Source: an uncultured Bacteroidota bacterium (GTDB lineage Bacteria; Bacteroidota; Bacteroidia; Flavobacteriales; Flavobacteriaceae). Taken from it: 64,000 nt of DNA. The stretch is taken from the NCBI GenBank assembly GCA_902517895.1, contig CABYEA010000004.1, forward strand, positions 1 to 64,000, in the 5' to 3' direction. Position numbers and translations under genes: made by a program. Positions 10,686 through 22,100 of the stretch are shown piece after piece (position 1 is the stretch's first letter; each line of letters begins with the position of its first letter). The notes under the pieces were generated by a model. The model was given only the letters and a program-made list of their open reading frames with translations, was not told the origin of the DNA and did no database searches.

Positions 10686-13172
10686 TTAGAAATTGTATCT
10701 CAAACCTACATTCCAAGTTCTTCCTAATCCAAAGTAACCTTGATTTGCAGTATCAATACCGTTATATAAAACTCCTGTACCATCACCTGCCGCGATAGCG
10801 GATCTTAGTTCGCTGATGTAAACATTATCAAATACATTATTAACGTTTAATCTAACATCTAAAGTTGCATCATTTACGAACATTTTATAAGACAATCCCA
10901 TATCTACAACATGATAGTTTGGTAATTTTAAGTTTTCTTTTACTGCTCCAACATTAGCATATAATTCATCATAAAATCTTATATCAGAATCAAATGATAA
11001 TCTTTCAGCTAAATCTACGTCTAATCCTAGGCCAGCAGTAAACTGAGCTGCATCACCAACTTTTCCACCGTCAACATCTTGCGTTTCAGTTTCAAGTACA
11101 TTTTGATCTTCGTCTTGTACTCTAGTGATTGCATCACCTTCATAAATCCAATCACCAACCGAAAGGAACCCTTTCAATGTGTAAGGCACATCTGGTTGAG
11201 GCTTAGCGAAAAATGAAAATTCCACACCTTGATGTAATTGACTAACACCCTCAGAAACCTCATAGAATAGTTGATCATTGTCAACGTAAGAAGATGATGT
11301 TACTCTATCAGCCCAAGAAGTTCTATATACGTCTAATCGTGCTGAAAAATTTTCTACTTCATAAACGTAACCAGCTTCTAACCCTATAATTGTCTCATTG
11401 GAGGTGTTTGGGTTAATTCTATTGGTAAAATTAAGATAAATGTTGTCAAAATAGGGAGCTCTAGAATAGTACCCCGCATTAACATAAGCTTTACCGTTTT
11501 CACCTAGGCCAAAACCAACTCCAGCCTTAGCATTATAACCAAAATTATCAACTTGTTCAGATTCAACACCATCAGTAATACCTTCTGGTAATGCCTCTCC
11601 TGTCCATTGAGGCGATGTTCCATCAATCAATGTTTGATCAGCATATTGATAGTGATCCCATCTTTGGTACATTGTTTGAGAAACCGATCCTTGAAAGAAA
11701 GCTGAAAAGTCATCATTAGTATACTCTAATTGAGTAAAGAGCCCTCCATAAGAAATTCTTTCATCATTGCTGTAAGCAATTTTTTGATCTTCATCAAAAT
11801 TTGTAAATGTAGCATCCCATGGATTAGCTCCCATACTTTCTGTAGCAACTACGTATTTGTATGTACCATAAGAACCGTAAGTATCATGATTATTATTCTG
11901 ATCTCTTAATCTAATATTCTCTTGCCAAGAGTTTAAACCGTGGAAGTTTTCAACAATTCTAAAGTGTTCTCCATAGTAAGTTCTTAAATCTGCACCAACG
12001 TTAAAAGATAAATTATCAGATAATTTAGTTTCATAGTTTGAAACTAAACCAAACCAGTTATGCATATTCATAGATGCTCTAGTGATATAATTATCGTTGC
12101 TTCCAAAATACACACCAGAACCACCAGGAACTGCAGAATTTTGGGCATATATAGCGTCATAATCAATGTAACCATCTGCGGTTCTTAATCTGTTTCCTCT
12201 GCCTCCAGTACCACCTCCGTTACCAGTTGAAGCATATAAAACTGTTGATAAGCTAGATTTTTCATCAATAGAATAATCCCAGTTTAAGTTAAATACTGGT
12301 TTGTGGTAAAAGTTTCTTCTTTCAGTAAGATATCTGTCACCATGATAACCGTAGTTATTGTTGTACTTTCTTCCTTTTTCAAGGTAAGTCGCAATACTTT
12401 TTGTAAAGTTTTGATCATGCCACTGAGGAGCACCTGTCATTAAGAAATTAAAGTTGTGCTTGTCATTCATTTTATAACCTAAGGAAAGGAAATAAGTTTG
12501 GCCTTGACCAAAAGTACCTTCAGCATATCCATCTCCTTGCCAATGTGTTAATAACATGCTTGTTGACCAACCATTATCTTTTTCTCCAGTGTCATATGAA
12601 AAAGTTGTTTTAAGATAATTGTCGTTAGCAAAACCAGTATATGCAAATCCACCTTCTCTTTTAGTGGTAGATCTCATTACAAAGTTAACAGTACCACCAA
12701 CAGATGAAATAGCCAACTTAGATGCACCAAGACCTCTTTGTATCTGAACAACATTTGCAATATCATTCATACCGGACCAATTAGACCAATACATTTTACC
12801 ATCTTCCATTCCGTTAATAGGCTGACCATTTAACATGAATGCTGTATTTGTTTGATCAAAACCGCGAACGGAAATTCTTGTATCTCCAAAAGCACCTGAT
12901 TGACCTGCTACATATACAGATGGTGTATTTGCAAGAGTCATAGTTATGTCTTGCGTACCAATCTTTTTTTGGATTTCTTCACCAGTAATGGTAGAAACCG
13001 CAACGGGGGTTACTCTGTCTTCAGCAAGGTCTATAACCCCACCTCCAACTAAAAGAACCTCCTCTAATTCCTCAAGATCTTCCCAATTTTCTTCGGACGA
13101 TTCCTGAGCATAAATTGTAGTGCCTAATAATAAAAGAACTACAAAAAATAATTTGTGAGTAATGTTTTTCAT
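10686..13172 (-). CDS. TonB-dependent receptor
   Basis: Signal peptide, plug (ISVRGFDQTNTAFMLNGQPINGMEDGKMYWSNWSGMNDI), barrel, C-term WNVGLRYNF. Confidence 0.93.
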   Translation of the reverse strand: MKNITHKLFFVVLLLLGTTIYAQESSEENWEDLEELEEVLLVGGGVIDLAEDRVTPVAVSTITGEEIQKKIGTQDITMTLANTPSVYVAGQSGAFGDTRISVRGFDQTNTAFMLNGQPINGMEDGKMYWSNWSGMNDIANVVQIQRGLGASKLAISSVGGTVNFVMRSTTKREGGFAYTGFANDNYLKTTFSYDTGEKDNGWSTSMLLTHWQGDGYAEGTFGQGQTYFLSLGYKMNDKHNFNFLMTGAPQWHDQNFTKSIATYLEKGRKYNNNYGYHGDRYLTERRNFYHKPVFNLNWDYSIDEKSSLSTVLYASTGNGGGTGGRGNRLRTADGYIDYDAIYAQNSAVPGGSGVYFGSNDNYITRASMNMHNWFGLVSNYETKLSDNLSFNVGADLRTYYGEHFRIVENFHGLNSWQENIRLRDQNNNHDTYGSYGTYKYVVATESMGANPWDATFTNFDEDQKIAYSNDERISYGGLFTQLEYTNDDFSAFFQGSVSQTMYQRWDHYQYADQTLIDGTSPQWTGEALPEGITDGVESEQVDNFGYNAKAGVGFGLGENGKAYVNAGYYSRAPYFDNIYLNFTNRINPNTSNETIIGLEAGYVYEVENFSARLDVYRTSWADRVTSSSYVDNDQLFYEVSEGVSQLHQGVEFSFFAKPQPDVPYTLKGFLSVGDWIYEGDAITRVQDEDQNVLETETQDVDGGKVGDAAQFTAGLGLDVDLAERLSFDSDIRFYDELYANVGAVKENLKLPNYHVVDMGLSYKMFVNDATLDVRLNVNNVFDNVYISELRSAIAAGDGTGVLYNGIDTANQGYFGLGRTWNVGLRYNF

Positions 13173-13205
13173 AATTTGTTAAAGTTTAATTATATTATAA
13201 CAATA

Positions 13206-13234
13206 CAAAAATATACAATATTAATAACTTACAC
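13206..13234 (-). promoter_or_regulatory. Putative Bacteroidota-type promoter for the TBDT at 10686..13172
   Basis: On the minus strand GTG-N18-TATTTTTG; -7 fits TAnnTTTG, -33 is off-consensus. Confidence 0.4.
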
Positions 13235-13294
13235 CCATCTGTTGGTAAATAAATTATACCAAAATTGTTAACAAAAATTAAGGAGTATCAGTAA

Positions 13295-14890
13295 CTAATC
13301 TGTAGACTTAAATTTTTCTAATAAACTCTGCGTTGATGAATCATAACTGCTATAATCACCTGAGTTTAGGTCATTTAAAATATTATTTGCAAGTTTTTTG
13401 CCTAATTCTACCCCAAATTGGTCAAAACTTAAAATATTCCAGATGACCCCCAAAGTAAAAATCTTGTGCTCATACATTGCAATTAACGAGCCTAAGCTTT
13501 CTGGTGTCAGCATTTCAATCAAGATGGTATTTGTTGGCCTATTACCTCTGAATAACTTATGCTTTGATTCAACCCTCTCATTTATGTTTCCTGACATCAA
13601 TGCTTTGGTTTGAGCAAAGAAATTAGCCATTAATATGTCATGATGATCTTTTTTACCTTTAACAGAACTACAAAAACCTATAAAGTCACAAGGAATAATT
13701 TTTGATCCCTGGTGTAGTAACTGAAAAAATGAGTGTTGTGCATTTGTCCCAGTTTGACCCCAAATAATTTGACCCGTTTGATATTCAATTAAATTATTTG
13801 ATCTATCTGTCTGCTTACCATTACTCTCCATTGAAGCTTGTTGTAAATATTTACTAAAGCTTTTTAAATTTTCAGAATAAGGAATTATTGCGTGAGTTCG
13901 ATAGTCAAAAAAATTATTATACCAAAGACTTAAACAAGCCATCATTACAGGAATATTTTCAGAAAAATCACTGTTTCTAAAGTGGGAATCCATCTTTCTA
14001 GCCCCCTCTAGTAATTGATTAAATCTTTCATAACCAATTGACAGGCTAATTGAGATACCAACTGAGCTCCATAGAGAGTATCTTCCACCAACCCAATCCC
14101 ACATTGGGAAGATATTATTAAAATCAATGCCAAAATCAACAGCTTTATCAATATTGCAGCTTACTGCAATGAAATGTTTTGAAATATCATTCACGGTTGC
14201 AATCTTTAAAAACCAACTTTTTACCGAGATCGCATTGGTTATTGTCTCAATTGTTGTGAAAGTTTTTGATACCACAATAAATAGTGTTGTTTCTGGATTT
14301 AATTTGTCTAAAATTTCATATACATGATCTCCGTCAACATTACTTATAAAATGTGTGTTTAAATGAGTGTTATAATGAGATAAAGATTCCACTACCATAG
14401 ATGGGCCTAAGTCAGAACCACCAATACCAATATTTACTACATCAGAAATTTTTTTCCCAGAAAACCCTTTATAATGCCCACTAATAACTGATTCAGAAAA
14501 TAATTTAACCTTTGCTTTTGCTTTTGAAATTTCAGTAATAATATTTTTTCCATCAACAATAATCTGCTCATTTTCTGAAGACCTTAGAGCAGTATGAAGT
14601 ACAGATCTTGACTCGTTAGAATTTATTTTTTCTCCTCCAAAATATTTCTCAATAGATGATTTTAAATCAATTTCAGTTAACAAATCATTAAATAATGAAA
14701 TGGTTTTAGAATTAATTTTATTTTTGGAAAAATCAAAATGAAAATTTTCGAAGGTAATACTTAGCTGATTGGCTCTATTACTATTTGATATAAAATAATC
14801 ATTTATATGAGTTTCTCTAATTTCATTAAAATGATCTTTTAATTTAGACCAAGATTTAGTTTCTGTTGGATTTATCGATTTTAATGACAT
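13295..14890 (-). CDS. pgi: Glucose-6-phosphate isomerase
   Basis: VNIGIGGSDLGPSM, FIVVSKTFTTIET, GGRYSLWSSVG, ESNGKQTD, WGQTGTNAQHSFFQLLHQG. Confidence 0.97.
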   Translation of the reverse strand: MSLKSINPTETKSWSKLKDHFNEIRETHINDYFISNSNRANQLSITFENFHFDFSKNKINSKTISLFNDLLTEIDLKSSIEKYFGGEKINSNESRSVLHTALRSSENEQIIVDGKNIITEISKAKAKVKLFSESVISGHYKGFSGKKISDVVNIGIGGSDLGPSMVVESLSHYNTHLNTHFISNVDGDHVYEILDKLNPETTLFIVVSKTFTTIETITNAISVKSWFLKIATVNDISKHFIAVSCNIDKAVDFGIDFNNIFPMWDWVGGRYSLWSSVGISISLSIGYERFNQLLEGARKMDSHFRNSDFSENIPVMMACLSLWYNNFFDYRTHAIIPYSENLKSFSKYLQQASMESNGKQTDRSNNLIEYQTGQIIWGQTGTNAQHSFFQLLHQGSKIIPCDFIGFCSSVKGKKDHHDILMANFFAQTKALMSGNINERVESKHKLFRGNRPTNTILIEMLTPESLGSLIAMYEHKIFTLGVIWNILSFDQFGVELGKKLANNILNDLNSGDYSSYDSSTQSLLEKFKSTD

Positions 14891-16147
14891 TTAATTAAAA
14901 ATTATTTGATCAATAGATTCCTCTAAAGGAAGCTTATATATGTCAAAATTAGCTTTTAATTCTGAAGGAACAGGCTTGCCAGGTGGTAATTTTTGTTTGA
15001 AAGGGTCTACTTGTCGATTATTTTTCCAGAATCTGTAACAAACATGTGGGCCAGATGTATTACCTGTCATGCCAATTCTTCCTATTATATCTCCCTGTTT
15101 AACATATTGACCTTTTTTTACTCTACCCTTTTTCTGCATGTGTAAATATTGAGTAGAGTAAGTGTTATTATGCTTAAGTTTTACAAAGTATCCGTTTGCT
15201 TTAGTGTAAGATGATTTTTCAACCCTACCGTCTGCAGTTGCCATTATAGCGGTACCTGTTGGGGCTGCAAAATCAGTTCCTTTATGTGCTCTAACCTTAT
15301 TTCCGTAATAGGCTATTCTTCTTTTTAAGTTATATCTTGACGATATATTACTGAACCTAACAGGGGATTTTAGAAAGGTTCTTTGTAAACTATTTCCATT
15401 TTGATCAAAAAATTCAGGGGTTTTTTTCATCGAATCAATTACAAAGTTATATGCAAATAATTCTTCCCCATTGTGCAAAAAATATGCAGCATCAATACTT
15501 TTAATTCCGACTAGTAATGTGTCTTCTATATACCTCTCATTATATATAATTTTGAATCTATCACCTTTTCGTATTCTTGTGAAATCAATAGTCCAGGCAT
15601 AAATATCTGAAAGTTGATTTATTAGCTCCCATGGTAATCCATTTTCATCCATAGTTTCAGACAAACTACTGTTAATAATTCCTGAAGTGGTTTTTTTTAC
15701 AATTTTAAATGGTTTCTTTTTGTTGTATGCTGAAATAGAATCAAAATTTGAAAAATCAATTACAACATAATTAAGTCGATTAGGTTGATAAATAAAATAT
15801 TGAGGATTTGATACGCTATCTTTTGATGATAAAATTACATAAGGTTTACCAGTAGTTAGCCATCTTATATTAAATGAATCCTTAATGCTTTGAACAATGT
15901 TATAAATTTGAGAATTAGAAAGTTTATTTCTTAACATTATTTCCCCAAAACTATCTCCAAATCTTATGGTATCTCTTTGAACTTTAAAGCTGTCCAAATT
16001 AAACCCAAACTCAATATTTTCTTTTTCTTTAACAGTAATTTCAAGATCAAATTTTTTATTGTTAATCCAGCTCATGAGATAATATATTGAAAAAACTATG
16101 GCCGTAAGAATAGAGGCAAGAAACAAAAGTTTAATTAACCTTTTCAT
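14891..16147 (-). CDS. M23 family metallopeptidase
   Basis: HKGTDFAAPTGTAIMATADGRVE...KLKHNNTYSTQYLHM...GMTGNTSGPHVCYRFWKN (HxxxD and HxH). Confidence 0.94.
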   Translation of the reverse strand: MKRLIKLLFLASILTAIVFSIYYLMSWINNKKFDLEITVKEKENIEFGFNLDSFKVQRDTIRFGDSFGEIMLRNKLSNSQIYNIVQSIKDSFNIRWLTTGKPYVILSSKDSVSNPQYFIYQPNRLNYVVIDFSNFDSISAYNKKKPFKIVKKTTSGIINSSLSETMDENGLPWELINQLSDIYAWTIDFTRIRKGDRFKIIYNERYIEDTLLVGIKSIDAAYFLHNGEELFAYNFVIDSMKKTPEFFDQNGNSLQRTFLKSPVRFSNISSRYNLKRRIAYYGNKVRAHKGTDFAAPTGTAIMATADGRVEKSSYTKANGYFVKLKHNNTYSTQYLHMQKKGRVKKGQYVKQGDIIGRIGMTGNTSGPHVCYRFWKNNRQVDPFKQKLPPGKPVPSELKANFDIYKLPLEESIDQIIFN

Positions 16148-16921
16148 TTAATCAAATTTAATTTCAAAAGGATGATTTAAATTGCTGAAATTATCCAAGT
16201 CAGCTCTTACAGAACCAAATATCAGTTCGGCTTTAATCCTAATAGGTATTTTATTATTATCTGCGCTTATCCACATTTTTAAACTTTCATCTTTTTTAAA
16301 CAATCTTCCAGACTGGACATATGGTTGAATCTTATGACATAAAATTTTCCCAAAATTAGTATTTATTATTTCAGTTGACAAATACTTAATTTTTAACTTA
16401 TAATTCTCAGAATCAAAAAACATATCAATCGATATTTCATCGTTTTCGTCTAAATCGTCTTTATTAAAAAAATTCCTCAAATAATAAAACACTGAAAGCA
16501 TATCTTGAGAATTTTCTTTAAATAAAAAATCATTGGAAGTGTTTTTTTTAAAATTATTTACTTTAGCAATTTTAGTGCTTTGATCAAATAAAATCTCAAT
16601 ATTTTTAGTGTAGCCACCTTCGTTAATATTCCTTTTAAATCTGTATGGCTTAATATTTTTTTTATAAAAATAGCTTTCATATCTGTCATATACTTTAAAG
16701 AATAAATTTAAAGCACCTGTACTTTTACCAATCATCTTAGCGTGTAATAATTGATCATTATTTACATCCTCATTTAAATTCACGGTAGCTTCACCTGCCT
16801 TAAACCAACCACTGTAAGAAAGTTTATATTTAAACCATTCACCAGTTTTAAATGCCATATCATTTTGGGCATTTGAAAAATTAAATAATAAGAATAATGT
16901 TATCAGAAAATAATATTTCAT
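16148..16921 (-). CDS. DUF3108 domain-containing protein
   Basis: Signal peptide; FKTGEWFKYKLSYSGWFKAGEATVNL typical of DUF3108. Confidence 0.85.
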   Translation of the reverse strand: MKYYFLITLFLLFNFSNAQNDMAFKTGEWFKYKLSYSGWFKAGEATVNLNEDVNNDQLLHAKMIGKSTGALNLFFKVYDRYESYFYKKNIKPYRFKRNINEGGYTKNIEILFDQSTKIAKVNNFKKNTSNDFLFKENSQDMLSVFYYLRNFFNKDDLDENDEISIDMFFDSENYKLKIKYLSTEIINTNFGKILCHKIQPYVQSGRLFKKDESLKMWISADNNKIPIRIKAELIFGSVRADLDNFSNLNHPFEIKFD

Positions 16922-18742
16922 CTATTTATTATAGTAATTATAAATAATTGTTCCTTTTTTATCACCGACGGCAATTTTTAAATCATTTAAAGATTTAGAT
17001 TTTATATTTTTAACCGACTTAAATTGCTTAATTAAACTTACAGCTGTTTTTTCTCCAACCCCGTCAATATTTATTAATTCTAAATCAATAAACTGATTAT
17101 CTCTCCTGTTTCTATATTGTCTTAAACTAAATCTATGAGCCTCATCTCTGAGTTTTTGTATTAGTTTAAGTGATTCTGATTTTTTATCAATATAAATAGG
17201 AGTACTTTCTCCAGAAAAATAAATTTCCTCCAATCTTTTTGCTATTCCAATAATAGTTACATCATCATAAATCCCTAATTCTTTCAAAGAACTTACAGAT
17301 GATGAAAGCTGACCTTTACCTCCGTCTATTATGATTAGATTTGGTAAACTTTTATTTTCCTTTAACAACCTTGAATATCTTCTAAACACTACCTCTCTCA
17401 TTGAAGCAAAATCATCTGGACCAGTAACAGATCTTATATTAAAATGTCGATAATCTTTTTTTGATGGTTTACCATTCTTAAAAACAACACACGCAGAAGA
17501 CGGAAATGATCCTTGAAAATTAGAGTTGTCAAAACACTCAATATGAACCGGCAGGGAATTCATATTTAGGTCTTTTTGTAAAGTTTTTAAAACTCTAATA
17601 AAACTATTCTCTGACTGGGAAGTTAAATTGGATTTAAAGAAGTTTATCTTATAGTTTCTTATATTCCTAGTTGACATATCAATTAGATGTTTTTTTTCAC
17701 CAACTGCTGGTATAAGGGATTTGCTATAATCCAATGATTTAACAGGAATGTTTGAACACATCTGTTTTGATTTAGATAAAAACTTTACTTTAATCTGAGA
17801 AATCAATTGTTCTAATATTATTTTATCGTCTTTAACATTTGATTTCTTTACATGCGTGTTGAATGAACTAATAATATACCCATTTGAAATTTGGGTGAAA
17901 TTAATATATGCATAATTTTCATCTGAAATTATTGAATATATGTCCAAATCCTTAATCTTGGAACTCACCACCATAGATTTTGATTGATAATTTTCTAATG
18001 CCTTGAGTTTGTTCTTACACTCTTCTGCTTTTTCATATTCTTCTGAATTCGCGAAGGCCATCATTTCTTTTTTTAATTGAATTTTAGACTTTGAGAATTT
18101 TCCTTTCAAAATACTTTTGACTGACGAAATTATTTTGTTGTATTTAATCTCAGAAATTAAATTTTTCGATGAAAAATCATCCTTTTCAAAACCAAGGATA
18201 ATAAAATGTCCGGTTTTTTCAAGAACCCTTAACGAAAGTTTTATCTTTGGATCATTGATCGTTTTTTTGTTTAAATTGTAATTAGTTTTTCTTATTGGGT
18301 ATATATTATTTATTAAATCTAGCAGAGTATTTATTGTCTTAATATTAGTGTATGGGCCAAAATAATTAGACCCGTCATTAATCACTTTTCTGGTTAAAAA
18401 AATTCTTGGAAACCTCTCATTCTTAATGCAAATCCATGGATATGATTTTCCATCCTTGAGTAGAATATTATATTTGGGTTTAAACTTCTTGATTAAATTG
18501 TTTTCAAGAAGAAGAGCATCTGACTCTGTTTCAACAAGTATAATTGAAATATCTTTTATGTTTGTAACTAGAGATCTAGTTTTTTCATCAGATTTTTTAC
18601 CTGTGAAATATGACCTAACCCTATTTCTTAAATTTTTAGCTTTCCCAACATAAATTACATTATCCGAATCGTCTAAAAATTTATAAACACCTGGTGATTT
18701 GGTGAGATTATTTAAAATGTCTGAAATCGTATTTTTAGGCAT
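16922..18742 (-). CDS. uvrC: Excinuclease ABC subunit UvrC
   Basis: GIY-YIG N-term (SPGVYKFLDDSDNVIYVGKAKNLRNRVRSYF), UVR region, C-term catalytic IECFDNSNFQGS...IIDGGKGQL, HhH. Confidence 0.96.
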   Translation of the reverse strand: MPKNTISDILNNLTKSPGVYKFLDDSDNVIYVGKAKNLRNRVRSYFTGKKSDEKTRSLVTNIKDISIILVETESDALLLENNLIKKFKPKYNILLKDGKSYPWICIKNERFPRIFLTRKVINDGSNYFGPYTNIKTINTLLDLINNIYPIRKTNYNLNKKTINDPKIKLSLRVLEKTGHFIILGFEKDDFSSKNLISEIKYNKIISSVKSILKGKFSKSKIQLKKEMMAFANSEEYEKAEECKNKLKALENYQSKSMVVSSKIKDLDIYSIISDENYAYINFTQISNGYIISSFNTHVKKSNVKDDKIILEQLISQIKVKFLSKSKQMCSNIPVKSLDYSKSLIPAVGEKKHLIDMSTRNIRNYKINFFKSNLTSQSENSFIRVLKTLQKDLNMNSLPVHIECFDNSNFQGSFPSSACVVFKNGKPSKKDYRHFNIRSVTGPDDFASMREVVFRRYSRLLKENKSLPNLIIIDGGKGQLSSSVSSLKELGIYDDVTIIGIAKRLEEIYFSGESTPIYIDKKSESLKLIQKLRDEAHRFSLRQYRNRRDNQFIDLELINIDGVGEKTAVSLIKQFKSVKNIKSKSLNDLKIAVGDKKGTIIYNYYNK

Positions 18743-18789
18743 ATTTCAAATATACCACGAAAGTTAATTAAGTGTAAAAAAGAGGTATA

Positions 18790-19173
18790 CTATTTCTGCA
18801 AATTCTTTGCCTCAATACTTAAGGTTGCATGTGGCACAAGCTTAAGCCTGTCTTTGGAAATGAGTTTTCCTGTAACTCTGCAAATTCCATAAGTTTTATT
18901 CTCAATTCTAATAAGCGCCGTTTTTAAGTCTCTTATAAATTTTTCTTGCCTTCGGGCTAGCTGTGAATTTGATTCCTTACTCATTACAGTGCTACCCTCA
19001 TCAAATGCCTTGAATGTTGGAGATGTATCTTCTGTTCCATTATTATGATCATTCATGTAAGCACTTTTAATAAGTTCAAGGTCATGCTTAGCCTTGTCAA
19101 TTTTTTCATTGATTAGTTTTTTAAACTCTGCCAAATCAGAATCAGAGTATCTAATATTTACATCTTTACTCAT
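18790..19173 (-). CDS. TraR/DksA family protein with degenerate zinc-finger cysteines
   Basis: Coiled-coil N-term and YGICRVTGKLISKDRLKLVPHATLSIEAK C-term. Confidence 0.85.
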   Translation of the reverse strand: MSKDVNIRYSDSDLAEFKKLINEKIDKAKHDLELIKSAYMNDHNNGTEDTSPTFKAFDEGSTVMSKESNSQLARRQEKFIRDLKTALIRIENKTYGICRVTGKLISKDRLKLVPHATLSIEAKNLQK

Positions 19174-19177
19174 AGCT

Positions 19178-22100
19178 TCAAACTTTAGTTATAAATATTT
19201 TAGTTTTTAACTTATCTAAAATTACATCTAAACCACCATCAGATTCAACATTAAATTGAATATTACTGGAAAGCGTTTCAGATTTAACGTATTCTAAATT
19301 TTTCGTTATTGCATTTTTAATTGCATCATCACCGTTGAAGGTTAAATTTATCCTATCTGTCACTTCAAAACCACTAGATTTTCTTAAGTTTTGAACTTTA
19401 CTCACTAGCTCCCTTGCGATTCCTTCATTTCTCAGCGTTTCGTCAATAGTAATATCTAGTGCTAGAGTAATATTTCCTTCATTTGCGACTAGCCATCCTT
19501 CAATATCTTTTGATGAAATTTCAAAATCATTAATGGTGAAAGTTATAGTTTTTTTGTCAATTAATAAATCTATTTTTCCTGTTTTTTCTAATTCTAAAAT
19601 ACTGCTATTATCCAATGAATTTGTGAGTTTTAAAATTTCTTTCATATATCTTCCATAAGTCGGGCCTAATTTTTTAAAGTTAGGCTTAATTGATTTCACT
19701 AATAACTCAGATTCGCCTTCTAAAAATTCAATGTTTTTAACATTAACTTCTCTCTTGATTTCATCAGAAACACTGTTGATAATTTCTTTTTGATTTAGGC
19801 TATTTACAGGGATAAGTATTTTTGATAATGGCTGTCTGACCTTAATTTTTTCCTTTGCACGAAGGGAAAGTGTTAATGATGAAATTGTTTGCGCGTATTT
19901 AACCTTTTCTTCTAATTTTAAATCAATTTTTGATTTATCAGCAACAGGAAAATCCTCCAAGTGAATACTTCCGCTAAATTTATGATTTAAATTTTTACAC
20001 AAATCAATAAACAGCCTATCCATGAAGAAAGGAGAAATTGGTGCTGATAATTTAGCAATATTTACAAGAACATCAAATAATGTTTGAAACGCTGATATTT
20101 TATCTTTTTCATAATCACCTTTCCAAAATCTTCTTCTGCTTAACCTTACATACCAATTACTAAGATTATCAATAACAAAAATATTGATTGCTCTAGCAGC
20201 TTTTGTAGGCTCATAATCATTGTAATATTCATCGACACTAATAATTAGCGAATTAAGCTCTGATAAAATCCATCTATCTAATTCTGGTCTTTGATCAAAT
20301 TCAATTTCTTTTTCATCATATTTAAATCCGTCAATATTTGCATACAATGCAAAAAAGGAATAGGTATTGTATAATGTGCCAAAAAATTTTCTTTTCACCT
20401 CATCAACTCCTTTAAGATCAAATTTCAAATTATCCCATGGGTTTGAATTTGAAATCATATACCATCTTGTAGCGTCAGGACCAAAATCGGAAAGAGTCTG
20501 AAATGGGTCGACAGCATTTCCTAACCTCTTTGACATTTTTTGGCCGTTTTTATCTAGAACAAGTCCATTTGAAACTACATTTTTATAAGACACCGAATCA
20601 AAAACCATTGAACTAATTGCATGCAGTGTATAAAACCAACCTCTTGTTTGATCAACACCTTCAGCAATAAAATCAGCAGGATAAAATCTTTTTTCATCGA
20701 TATAATCTTTATTTTCAAATGGATAGTGCCATTGGGCGTAAGGCATACTTCCCGAATCAAACCAAACATCAATTAAGTCTGATTCTCGATACATTTTTTT
20801 TCTGGTATTTGAGCATAAAATAATATTATCTACTATGTTTTTGTGAAGATCAATTTTTGAATAATTTTCATCAGAAAAATTATTAGGCTGAAAATCTGAA
20901 AAGGGATTTTTTTTCATAAAACCTGAACTAACTGATTTTTCAATTTCATTGATTAATTCCTCAATTGAACCAATACATAATTCTTCTTTCCCATCTTCAG
21001 TTCTCCAAATTGGTAAAGGAATTCCCCAAAATCTTGATCTTGAAAGGTTCCAATCATTAACATTCTCAAGCCACTTTTCGAATCTTCCCTCGCCTGTTGA
21101 TTTAGGTTTCCAGTTAATTTCTTTATTCAATGAAACCATCTTATTCCTATAATTCGAAGCCTTGATAAACCAAGAATCAATTGGATAATACAGTATTGGC
21201 TTATCAGTTCTCCAGCAATTAGGATAAGTATGTTTATACTTTTCAACCCTAAAAGCTTTATTCTCTGTTTTGAGCTTTATTGCAATTTCTACATCAACAG
21301 ATTTTTCAGGTAAATTTTCTAGTTTATAGTATTCATTTTTTACAAACTTTCCTGCAAGCTCTCCCATTTCTTCTCTAAATTTGCCCTGCAAATCTACTAA
21401 TGGTACTAATTCACCTGATTCGTCTTTAACAAGCATTGGAGGAATAGGTGGATTTGCAGCTTTTGCAACCAAAGCATCATCTGCTCCAAATGTTGGTGCA
21501 GTATGTACAATACCGGTACCATCACTAGTAGTTACAAAATCTCCGAAAATAATTCTAAATGCATTTTCAGCATTAGTAAAAGGAGTAGCATAATCTAAAA
21601 GCTGTTCGTATTTAATATTTTCTAGATCTTTTCCTCTAAAGGTTGATTTTTTATAAAAGGGGATAGACTTTGCGTCGAATTCATAGTTTTTTATTTCTTT
21701 TAGATCATTTACTTCAAAATAATTTCCGGCAAATTGCTTTGAAATCAATTCATCTGCAACAATATAATCAGCTTTTACACCTGTGTACTGATTAAATGAT
21801 TTGATTAGTGAATAATTAATATTTGGACCAACAGTAAGGGCAGTATTACTTGGCAATGTCCAAGGAGTTGTTGTCCAAGCCAAAACAAAAATATCATTTT
21901 CTGAATGTAAAAAATCTGGCAAATTATCTTTGCTCAACTTGAATTGAGCAGTTACAGTAGTGTCAGTAACGTCTTGATAAGTCCCTGGCTGATTTAATTC
22001 GTGAGAACTTATAGCCGTTCCAGCTTTTGGTGAATAAGGTTGAATTGTATAGCCCTTGTACATTAAGTCCTTATTATATATCTGTTTCAATAACCACCAT

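Noticed and set aside
13398-14327. Antisense ORFs 13398..13613 and 14127..14327
   Set aside because: Lie opposite conserved pgi coding sequence; no support of their own
18426-18653. Antisense ORF opposite uvrC
   Set aside because: Nested in conserved uvrC; expected by chance
18741-18754. ATATTTCAAATAT palindrome/TATATTTG just before the uvrC ATG
   Set aside because: Only 4 nt from the start codon, no proper -33 element, and uvrC lies in a co-directional gene run
20575-21593. ORFs at 20575..20772, 20949..21152 and 21381..21593 inside ileS
   Set aside because: Shadow ORFs of a strongly conserved gene
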